Assembly (NCBI GenBank): GCA_022316685.1
Contig: JAKJHU010000037.1
Span: 1,599,792 to 1,663,791, forward strand
From: Progne subis subis
Lineage: Eukaryota; Chordata; Aves; Passeriformes; Hirundinidae
Length of the DNA: 64,000 nt
Direction: 5' to 3'
The position numbers and the translations under genes were made by a program. Below the pieces are notes generated by a model. It was not told where the DNA came from. It did no database searches and saw only the letters and a list, made by a program, of their open reading frames with translations. Below are positions 28,201 to 40,200 of the stretch, piece by piece. Within the stretch, counting starts at the first letter, position 1, and the number at the start of each line of letters is the position of its first letter.

Positions 28201-31200
28201 ATAAAAAAAAAAATCCCTCTTTTCATTTGAGATAAAGTGAGCAGATGAGCAACATTAATTACACTTCATTTTTTTTCCATTCTTTGAGATGTTAAATGAT
28301 ACCTCATGACACAGCACGTAACTAAATTTTTTTAGTGAAGTACTGTAAAAACCTATTAATGAGTTAAATTCAAAACTTGGCTTTAGTATTAAAGTTAAAA
28401 TGTTCTAATAAATAATTCTTCTTGTTTGCAGATAACTACTCTTATTAATCATAAGGATAAACCAAAGCGCTCCGACAAGACTCTGCAAGCAATCCAGCGA
28501 GTGGGCCAAGCCGTTAACCTGGCAGTCGGGAGATTTGTTACTGTGGGTGAAGCCATAGCCAACGAAAACCATGAATTGAAGGAGGAAATGAGCGTTGCTT
28601 GCATCGAGGCAAGGAGAGCAGGTATGTAGTTACTCATGAAATTGTACTCGTGCCATTTTTGGCACACTATCTTCAGTGTCAGGCATAATGTAAGAACTTT
28701 ATTATTTAATTGCTTAACCTTCCTCTGCTGGTTCATTCAAGGCCTGATCTGTTACCTGATTTTGTCACTTACTTAAATTACTGTCATCTTACGAATAGGG
28801 AATGGAATTGTGTGCTGGCTTGGATTTTTATAGGATCATTTGCCACAAGGAATTACCTGACTGCTCTTTTTTATGATGTTACTACAGACAAAGAACAGAG
28901 TGTTGGGAATACAACTTTAGAGTTTATTGCTGCCAAATTAAAACAGTGGATTATTTTAATTTATTTGAGTGTTATGCTATTGAGGTCATTGCATTCCAAA
29001 TCTCAGTGTCTGAATGAAGGTCAGTGTCAACCCATATTTCATCAGGACTCTGTAAGATGACTCACATCAGTCATCTGATGACTCCCCTCAGTACAATGAA
29101 AATCGTATTGTGCTTGCCTTTTTGCTGGATTCAAGTTTTGTTGCAAACTTGCTGTGCGTGTGAATTGGATGTGAAGTGTGGATAATTGAGTTGCCTGCTG
29201 TCACTCTCCTTCCCCCAGAAGACTCTGTCTAGATGAATAGGGGGTTGCGTTCTCTGATGCTGTAAAAAAATGTCAGTGTTGTGCTAGAAATTACTTTCCT
29301 AGCTACTAAATACTATTTCTTGCATAATATTTCAGTGGCCCTCAGTAAATGCCTATTCTTAGATGTGCAGTGGAGGCTTCAAGATGGCATCTAGTAGAAT
29401 GTTCCTTTTGATGTTAGTGGGGTGAGGTTTTGTTTTTTCTTTCAAATACTTTTGGATTGTGGGAAATTCTACTTGAAGCTTTCCCAGTTTGAGCAGGTGG
29501 ATGAAACTGCAAGTGTGAGAGACATTCTGCTTGCTGTGGCTTCAGAGAGACAATCTTGAGCTTCTGTTGTGGGGACAAATAAATTACCCTTCAACAGCCC
29601 TTCAACACTAATATCTTGATTACTGCAGGATGGAGCAGTATTCTACTCCAAAATGTGCGTGACTGTACTTGAAACTGATCTGTTAAGTTAGAAAGGGGGC
29701 TTGGGCGGGTGTTTGGTTTTTATCTTTGAAATGACCTCAGAGTCCTGCAAAACTTGTCTTTGCTGTTCTAACTGGGGTACATCTTGTTGAATTGCTGTTC
29801 TGGCCTCAGACTTTGCAGATGCAGTTTATACTATTATTTGTGATTAAACAAAAAAAGAAGCTTAGAAATCAGGCATGGTGCTGTAAGAAATCCTCTGAAA
29901 ATCCCTCAACAATGAGTCACAATGTCTAGAAACATGCTGATGATGAATGATTGTTCTTGTGATTTGAAGGACTGTTCTGGATAAACTTTAGACTGAAAAT
30001 TCCTAGTTGCTCCAGTAAACTTGGCTGCAAACAGAAATGTCCTAATTTAAAAAACATTCCCTTTGTTATGTGAAGCATGTGTTTTCTCTTCAGAGATCCA
30101 AGTAAAACGCTGACAATCCAAAACTGCCAAAGTTCACATCGATAATCTCAGCTGCTGGAAGAGCTGAATCTCTTTCTTGACTTGCCAGTTATGCTGTGGT
30201 TAAGTACTTTTTTTCTCCCTATCACTGTATGCAGGAGGAGCTCAGAACCTAAAAATGGTCTGCGGTACTTCATCCCAGCGAAAGACTATAGTTCTTTTGC
30301 ATTGTAAGTTTTATTTCCTGTTATGCAGAATAGCCTCAGTCTAGAGGAGTGAAGATATGGGCTGTTTACATTTGTCAGCCTCACGTTTGCTTTGGCATGG
30401 CTCAGCTGTTCTCTGCATTTGAGATCTAACTGATGACTTACATGGGAAATTCAGTATAGCAAACGTTTGCTTCTGGTTATTTGTTTGATGGCAGGCTTTT
30501 TGTGCCAGTATTAGCTCTGTGGACTGTTCAGTGTTGGACAAAGTAACATAGTCCTTTGAGCAGATAAATTCTTATGGATAAATGTCATCTGAACTCAGTT
30601 TCTGAACATGGTTACTCAAGTGCCATTTTTGATAACTTTGGTGTTCGCAAGCAAGCAAAAAAAAATGTCCTGGACAATTACAGCCGAGAATATTGACCCA
30701 TATTAAGGAACCCTGTGTTCTGAGGGCATAGGCAGCAGAAAGCCTTTGCTCTTTATGGCGGGGAATCTGGTCGAGCTGTTCATACTTCTTTTTAGCCAAT
30801 AAATTAGATTGGGTCTCAGAAATTGAGATTTTGTTAGACATAAAAGATTTCAACACAAAAATATTTAGAACATTAAGCATCTCAATTTCTGAGAAAAGTA
30901 GAGTCTTTAAATCAATTGCATATCCTGCAGAGGTTTTGAAGGATGACAGATGTTGTATCTGTCTTGAAGGGTATAATCAGTGATCTGAAGTGTTTTAGAC
31001 TTATTATGACTATTTTCTTGTAATAAACCTTGTAATTTGATTGACTCAAAATAGAACCCTAAAACGCTGCAGAGGGTCATGTAGCAGATTTTTTGTGTAA
31101 CATTATTCTTGCACTGTATCAATGTTTACAATGGCAGTATAGTAGTGGAATGTAACTTAAAGAAGCACATTTTAGATGCCCATTTGTGACTTTTTTTGTT

Positions 31201-34200
31201 TTTGTCTCTTTTTTTCTCTCTAAAACTAGGAAAGACTGGCTAATTTAAAAGAGAAAGCATATATCATGAATAAGTGTCATAACTTTTCCAATATTCTCTG
31301 CCAGTTGAGTACATAGCCCTAAAGGAAGACTTGGAGTAAGATAAAAGCAAGAAATAATTCTCTACTATTTTTTGCTTTGGGTTTTAGTACAGAGAGGGCT
31401 AAATTAAGAAGGCTGAAAAATGGAAATTTTAATGGATAAGTGGAATCACAGAATAACTGAAGTTGTAAGGGACATTTTAACTCCCAAGAATGGAGATGAT
31501 ACAGTTTCATGTAGACTTCTAATTTCTTCCTTCTTTCTTGTGCCCTTACTCAAGGGTGTTCGACCACCTTTGCTGTGGCAAAAGTATTTTCTTATATCTT
31601 GTTTCTTACCTCTTGTTTCATCAGCATACTTACTGGGATCACTCTTTCTGTGTCTCTCCATACCTGCCCACTCATGGGATAGATGTAGAGCGTAGAAAGT
31701 TCTGCCATTGGCCTTCTTTTCTTGGGGCAGAATAAACTTCCCCCCTTTACGCTCTCCCCTTATGTCACTGGCTCCACTATGTCAGCTGAGGTGCTGAGGA
31801 GCCCAGAAGTGGGCATGGTACTCCAAATGCCTCACAAGTGCCAAAATGAAGGGAAGAATCATTTCTGCCGCCTTCCAGGTGCAGCTGGCCATTACTGCTG
31901 ACTCCTGTTCAACTCTTTGTTGGCCCCCCATGTCTTTCCCCTGTTGACATCTGATCTCAGCATGTAGGGCTGAGTGATGTTATCCTGGCTCAGACGTGGT
32001 ATTTACTGCCCTTGTTGGACTTCACAGATGTTCTATCAGATCATTTTTTTTCAGCCTGTTCCTCTGTCTAGCAGCCCTGCCCTCCACAGTATCAGACACT
32101 CACCCACTTTAGTATTGCTCACACACTTGCTAAACATGCTGTGTCATCACCCAGGGAATAGTTTGGATGACTTCTGTCAGTCTCAGAGGAACGCTGCTGG
32201 AAGTTGACTGCCCCATGAACTTTGTACCCATTATCAGCATCCCCAAGCCCAACAGTCAAGTACATTTTCTACCCACCTCTTTGTTCACTTAGTTCATATC
32301 CCTTGATGAAATTATAAGGAAACTATGGGAGGTCATGGCAGGGGCTATGCTGAAGCACAGCATCCGTTAGTTCCTTTTTTTAAAAACAATGTCATCTCAT
32401 CATAGAAGGCATTCAGATCAATAAGGGACTATTCACCCTGGCAGGTCTGTGCTGGCTTTTCCTGATTGCCTTTTTCTGCTTAAGGTGGTAACATCTTCCA
32501 AGACTATTTTAGTGGTAATCCTGGAGGCTGGTGTGAGGCTGACTAGCCCACAATTGCATTAATTTTTCTTGTTAACCTTCTTTGAGATGGATGTGACAGT
32601 TGTCTTTCTATCAAAGGAAATATCACTCAATTGTCATAATCTCTCAGTCATGATAGGAGAATCACAGTGACACCAAACCATTTCTTTGACATGCTCAGAT
32701 ATATTTTATGGACTGGTGTACACACAGCTTGGTATAGCTTCCCTAGCTCCATCTCTAGCCTAACAGGTCTTGTTCCTTGTAGCTTACTCCCAGGATAATT
32801 CCTGCTCCTGTAGTTGCAGATCTATAGGCTGAAAAGGAAGCCTTCATTCTGTTACCAGAAGTGTTGAGTTTCTACTGCTGTCTGGAGCTTTTGACAGGCA
32901 GATGTTGCAGGTGTTTCAGAGTTCTCTGATAACTCTTTATATGACTAGCTACTTCACCTATGACTTGATTCATGCTCAAGAAGGTAAATCCCATAGCATA
33001 AGAAATGGGATAAGGGTGTGCATCTTTTCTTGGTTACCAAAATAACTTTTCATCTGTTTTAATAGTTCTCTGTGTGTTTCTACAGCATTTTACGTTGTCA
33101 CAGATACTGTGAAGTCAAAGAAATAGATAAGTGTGCTGACAAAGGTGAACAAGTAGAGGCTGGAGAGAAGTGAAATGAATTGGACTGTGGGGGAGGCAAT
33201 GCCCAGTGTGTTTTACTATCAAATGATCTCCTTACTGACTGGAGACTTGTCCTACATCTTCATGGGAGTGCATCTGGCTGCTCCCTCACTCTTCGAACTG
33301 TAGCTGTATTTTTATAACTTCTCATGCTTCTATCCATTTTCAAGGCCTTCAGCTGTGGACCTCACTGTCTCAGACTGTACTATAGTACAGTATATTGGAG
33401 AGACTCTCTGATTATTTGGAGCATAGCTTTTGTGACCTGGCCTAGTCCCAGCAAATGTACTGCAAGTTCCTTTCCATAATGCAATACTATTTCGGCACCT
33501 TAAGAACCCAAGGGATTATGATTATCAGAGGAGAGAAGCACTATGAAATGTGGAGCTCTATGGTTTGAAGGACTGTTAGACTTTCTTTGTTCTATAGCAT
33601 GTGGTATTTCTGGAGTACCAGAATAATGCAGGTTCTTAAATGGGAGCACTGGCTTTATCAGGCTTTAGGAGTATTTTGCCTGTTTAGGTGAATTACCTTC
33701 ATTGAAGTTTTGGAGATGAGTCATAGGGAATTTGTTCAAATCTCCTAGATTTTATCTTTAAGGACCATCTATAGGTCAGCTGTAGATTGATCATCCTGTC
33801 TTGCATGCTAACAAAAATCACATCTCAGAGCTTGCTTGAGCTCAGTCTCCCAGCAGCCCTTCTCTGGTTACAGATTGGCAAATTGCTCTGTCTTTCCTGT
33901 ATTGCACTACTGTCCTAGAGTACTCCAGAAGATTCCCTTGGATAGGGTCTGTGTTTCTTTCTGAGATAAGGAAATCCATCAGCTGCAGAGTTTTACCTGC
34001 ATTAAAAAAAAAAAAAAAAAAAAAGGTCAATTAAGCCTATTTAACTAAATGCAAGTTGAATAAAAAGATAGTGATGAACTGAAAACCAGCTCTTCTTTGC
34101 CTTTTTTTCCTCTCCTGTCTCTTGACAGTGCCCTGTTTAGTGGCTTTGAATATAAGTGCAGTAGTCTCACTATAATGCTTCAGTCCTGTAAGTTGTAAAG

Positions 34201-37200
34201 TTAGTGTTTGGAATCTCTTTATTATTCATGCCTGGAGACTTCTACAGGAATAGGAAACCCATAAATTATGGGAATGCTAATTGAAATTTGGAAAGTGGTG
34301 GGGAATTTGTAGTTCTTTCTTCCTTACTGCCTCCCACTCTTTCAGTGGATTGATGCTGCAAGTGTGGACACTGGTTTGACTTTTGCTATTAAAATCAGAA
34401 AAACGCCTCCCATGAATGTTTTCTCCCTCCACACTCCCTAATTCCACCTATCACTCCCCCCTCAAATCGCTGTAGATTACTGTAAGAAAATTAGTGTATG
34501 TCACGGATGGAAGAATAAGGTAGTAGTGAATAGTAATCCACGTTTAAATATGGAGAGGGTGCCACCAACAGTCAGTCGAAGGAAGTGAAGAGAAATAAAA
34601 ATAGTCTGAAATTCTTATCCCTCAAAGGTAAAAGTTAAGAATGCTTAATAGCCCAGCATTTTTCTTCTAAGTATGGAAAGTAATTTTATTTATTTTTTTT
34701 TCCTTCTAGGTGAAACGATTGCACAGCTTACAGATGTGGCAAGCTTGGATCACCCGGAATCTGATAGCCACATAACAATCTTTATGGACAAAACGGGTGT
34801 GGTAAAAGCTGCAAGGATGTTGCTTTCTTCTGTCACAAAGGTGCTGGTGTTAGCAGACAGAATTGTTATTAAGCAAATTATAACTTCCAGGAACAAGGTA
34901 TTGTAGCTTCTTTTCTGTTTTGTTTAACTGATAGCTGTAGTCAGTACAAGAGTGGTGGTAAAAGTGATACTGTCATTGTCTCTCTCTAGGAATTATCAGA
35001 TTATGAAATAAAAATGAATGTCTTGTACATGTTTACTTACCAAGTGTCTGAAAGGGGATGGCTCTTAAGTCAGTAGGATTAAAATAAAAATTTTCAGTGA
35101 TTCTGCATTTTATGTCACCCACATTGCTTTATTCACTCATTATGCTGGAGACCATGCTGTGTTACTGCTTATTTAACTTTAAATTTGCTGTGAGGTGAAA
35201 AGTGTGTCTGTTGGCAAAATGGTCAATAAATCTACTTGCTAATGACAGGATGTCATTAATTATGTTAATGACAGGATGTCAGGATCAAGACAAGGAGAGC
35301 ATTGTGGCATCTAAGCAAAAAACTGTGAGGAATGCACATAAAAGTCTGTGCCAGTTAAGTGAAGTTTACCGGTTAAAAGGTTTTTGTGCAGTTTAACTTA
35401 GGTCTTGAAACTTAGGATGAGACTACTTAGTTGATTTAAATATTGTTTGAAGGCCCATTTAACCTCAAACATAATCTATTTCATGCAGTACAGACTTCAC
35501 TGTCTTGCCTGTAGGATATTCTTCCATTTTTTTCTTCACAATGGGCTAAAACAAAAACGGAAAATCCTGTGTTTGAAAAATGAGAACCTGATAAGGCCTG
35601 GAGTTTTCCATTAATTTTGAGCTGGTAATCCAGAGCAGTGCCCTTCTTTCCACTTTTAACTCCTCATGCTGTCTCTATTCCTTTGTCCCTGTTTACTTTC
35701 CAGACCTGCTGGTCTATATTTTGCATCACCTAGATCCAAGACACTTAGTTCAGTCCAGGATTCAAAACCAGTGAACTTACCTGCTTTCTCTCTGGCATTA
35801 GACTTGGCAGCACTGATCTGCTGTCTTTGTGCTCATTTCTTCTCCCAGGGGTTGATTCAGTTGGCAGCAGTTTTATCAATATTGGTTCGCTGAAGTCCCT
35901 TGCAGCTTTGGTCTTCTTTTGCACTGAAGACCAGAATGGTGCATTTCATACCTTTTGCTGCTTTTCTGCTGTCGTCTGCAGCCATGCAGTAAATCCTAAT
36001 TAATTTACCTTTCCAGAAGTGCTGGGTTTAGGCTATGGAGCAACTGTGCAAATGCACGTATCATCAAAGGATAAGGAGGGATATATCCTTTCAGGAGCAG
36101 GCTAGGTTTCTGATAATTTTAAATACATATGAAAATACTGTCATATATACACCAATGTGAATATAGTAAGCTTAGGTACAGCATTTAATTTTGAAATCAT
36201 TTCAAGCAATCTTGTGGTCCAGAGTTACATGTATCTGACTGACTGCCATAGGCATAGAATCCTAAGATATCCTGAGCTGGAAGGGACTTAAGTCCAACTC
36301 TTGGCCCTGCACAGGATACCCCAAGAGTCACACCATGTGCCCAAGATCACTGTCCAAATGCTTCTTGAACTCTGGCAGGCTGGTGCTGTGACCACTCCTC
36401 TGGGGAGCCTGTTCCAGTGCCCAGCCACCCTCAAGGTGAATAACCTTTTCCTGATACGCAATCTAAACCCCCCCAGATAAAACTTCAGGCCATTCCCTCA
36501 GGTCCTATTATTGGCCCTTTCACAGAGCACAGATCAGTGCCTGTCCCTCCTCTTCCCCTCACAAGGAAGTTGTGACTGCAATGAGGTCTCCCCTCAGTCT
36601 CCTCCAGGCTGGACAGACTGAGTGACCTCAGCTCCTCCTCAAATGGCTTCCTCTCAAGGCCCTTTGCCATCTTCGTAGCCCTCCTCTGGACACTCTCTAA
36701 TGGTTTCATGTCCCTCTTACAAGTGTGGCACCCAGAACTGCCCCCAGCACTCGAGGTGAGGCCGCCCCAGTGCAGAGCAGAGCGGGACAATCCCCTCCCC
36801 TGCCCAGCTGGTGATGTTGTGCCTAATGCACTCCAGGACACAGCTGGTCTTTGATCTCCTGGGTTTTATTGTATTCTTCTTTCTGTGCATAGTGCACATG
36901 TTTGGGAAAGTCTGATTTTGTCTGTGGTGCCAGTAGAACAGTTCACATCCCTAGGACCAAATTAAACAGATGATGGTGTCTTATAAAGGCCAAATATTTA
37001 TATATACCCTAATTTTTGTAGAGTACACTCCTGAGAAGGGTGTCAAGACACTGCTATGACGGATAGCAAAGAGGTGTTTCCTATAGGGGACACTGTGGTA
37101 GAGGGATAATATGGGCAGGGATTTAAGAAGTGCACACAAATACTCTGAGACAGTGTGGTATAATATGGCAAAGAGGATAGAATGGTAGGAAGAGGATCAT

Positions 37201-40200
37201 CAGTACTGCCAACTGGAGAAGATTCTGGCTTCTTGAAATGTGTCACTGTTCCAGAAGATCTCAGTTCCATTTTTATCTTAGAGACTGAATGCCCAATGTT
37301 AAACTTCTATTGCCTTTTTTTTTTTTTTTTTCCTATTTCTGAGCACCTTTTTTTTTCATTGTCACAGTCTTCCTCATGTGAATAGAGTCAATCAAGGGCA
37401 AGGGATAGAAAAACAGATGAGTGGTTGGACATACAATCCCTCAGATAAATGAAGTGATTGAGATCTTCCAGAATGGTGATCTGTTCTGGAATCCAGCCTC
37501 TGGCTGATGACCTCCAGTGATCCTGTTCCTGCTTCCACATTCTTTGCTCCATATAAGGCTGTCCTTGTGTTCTTGGATTGTATACGTTTTCTTCCATACC
37601 TGCCCACATCTTTCCTACCTTACAAAATCAGTTTCATTGTCCATCAGACTTAGTCACTGCATCAGTGAGCTTAAGGTTTCGCTCTACTCACTGTCACCAG
37701 TCAGGTTAAGAGAGCCAGAACAATAAGCAGGGAGGTGACAGATAGTGAGGGAGTTGCTGCACTGTTCATTTTGGATCAAAATATGGATGTGCCCTGAAGT
37801 GATGTCAGCCTACACCTGCTGTCTTCAAGGCGACATTCATCCTGCAGCAGTAGCTGTGCAATACCTAGTGCTAATTTAGATGTTAATAAAAGGCTTAAAA
37901 CCGTAAGGTTTTTTACGTTTTTTTTAACCTTTTAATTTAAAAATGTATGTCTTCATTACTATTTGCATATTTCTTGTTGAAAAAGTTTTAAAATGAAAAA
38001 TTATGAAGACTTCACAGGTATTTTGCATTGTATCAGCATCTTGAATAAGCTTTAGACAAATTTAGAGCTGTCTATACAGTTTTTCAGAATGTCAGCTCTG
38101 CCTGGGTTGTCTAGAATTATTCAATGTAATGGAAATGCTTGCAGCTTTCACTGAAATTTTTATTTGACAAGAAATTTGTTATGAGAGAAACGCAGAAAAC
38201 TAACAGTTGTTTCCAACCAAGGAAATACTCATAAAAGTACTCCATTTGTTGAAACCCAGAATGGTTGAGTATTATTAGTGTTTCTTTTCATCTATTTTTA
38301 GAAGAGAAAGTTGGACCTTAGCTTGTATGTTTTTCTCTTTTATCCACATTTAGAGTTTTCTACATCCTCACTTTGCCAGTCCTGTGGTTCTTTCCTTCTT
38401 CCACTCTCATACTGCTATTTTCACATCCTTATGCATCTTCCTTCCAAGTCCTTCGTACTCCAGCCTTTCTCATGTATCAAGCACCTCAGTCAGGAAAACT
38501 TTGTTTCTGCAGCCCTTGTGGAATTGTCTGCCCAACATAATGTGGTCAAACAAGGATGCTGCAGTCTAATATTGCTTGATAAAGCAGTGAATTCCACAGC
38601 AGTCACAGGGATTTAGTGGGACAATTGCTTTTCTTCAGTTACAACTGAGATTGAGTAGCTGCTCTGCCACAGACAAATGGGTGCTTCTAGGAGAGTTTGC
38701 CAGGGTTGCAGGGAAAGGGGACTTTGCCACAATCAGGTGTGTACACTGCTTTTGTAGTTGGGGGGAAGATACTTTTGGCATAGAAAAGGAAAAATCAGGT
38801 GAGTTTTGTGAAGTTTTTCTCTTTCAGGTGCAGTCTGTTAAATTTTCATGCACTATCTTATCTCCAGTCTGAAAGACAATACAGAACTGCTTTGAATGTT
38901 TTCCCTTCTGAAGATATTTACTGCATTTGGAAAATCACTTTGAGATTAGCAAGTATATGTCTAACCTGAAAAAACCAGATATTAATTTCAGTTACAATCA
39001 TAATGTAGTGCCTTCACAGGATACCTTCAGTAATCAGTAATTTATATGCTCTATGATAGTCTTTGCTGGAAGTTAAAAAAAATGCTGATTTTACATGCTT
39101 TAATGTATCTTGAGTAAGAGCTTTATACAGCTTGGGCATATTTAGTTCTTTGTTTTATATGCAACTAATAAAAATCTCCAGAGTTAGAGTAGGTTGTTAT
39201 GGAAAGTATAAAACTATGTATTCACTTATTTCTAGCTTTTTTGTTCAGTTTTGTTGAATTCTGGTTGTTTTTTTTAATATGCAGAGCCACTGAAACACGT
39301 CTGTGCACCTATGATTTTAGGTTTTGAAAAAGTTAGGCATCTGAAATAGAGAGTTGCAACACAGGGATATAACATGGGAATATAATCTGCACTTGTTACT
39401 GTCATATTAAATTTAAAACCATGTTTTTTCCTGAATCTGGAAGCTGAATCCATTAATACTTTACATTTAATACTGTGAAGAGCAAGGAAAATGTTTTTTT
39501 AGGGGCTGACAACAAATTACTCAATTTGAATGAAGCATGATAATTAACTTGCATTTAATTTCTGGCTGTTGAGTGCCTAAATGCTTAAATGGTAACAAAA
39601 TATGTACATTTTAAACTACACACTTAGAAGTGTCCATAAATAATAGTACTACTAATTCAATGATAATGGTTTTTGTTCAGCATCTTGATAATCTACAGTA
39701 TTTTCCCTTTTCTTGCAGGTTCTTGCAACAATGGACCAACTAGAAAAAGTCAGCAGCTTCCAGGAGTTTGTACAAATATTCAGCCAGTTTGGAAATGAAA
39801 TGGTGGAGTTTGCCCATTTGACTGGAGATCGGCAAAATGTAAGTGTTAGTAAAAGGTTGTGAGAGATGTTGTGCAGTATCATCCTCATCTTATTATCAGG
39901 AAGGTATGGGTTCTTCTGGGATGATAAAAAGAAACAAAACAATTGCTGGTGCCCTGTCTCTGGAGCCTGGCCTCTCCTTGCTCCACTGAAAACACGTGCT
40001 TTTGATTTTAAAGCTCAGCCTTGGAAATATGGCTGCATTGTTTGCCCTGCATATCTTCCAGAAGCCTGGGTGTGTGTTATTTGCATTGTCTTTTGGCTTC
40101 AGTCACTGTCTTGTGGCTCTGACTTTCCTGGCTCATTACACTGGTAGAGTTTGTCTGTTGTTACTTGACAGAAATATTTGATGTTTGAGTGTAGTGAAAG

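Larger units (their letters stand above)
28622..34709 (+). other. Intron 2
   Basis: About 6.1 kb. Holds an AP-1-like inverted motif at 29058-29084, an old CR1 copy in minus orientation, an 18-base palindrome at 33374-33391 and a poly-A run at 34004-34024. The remainder is unremarkable AT-rich DNA. Confidence 0.8.

Noticed and set aside
28710..29060. A 116-codon + frame in intron 2 just after exon 2
   Set aside because: No similarity to a known family, no splice context linking it to exon 2, and composition like the surrounding intron.
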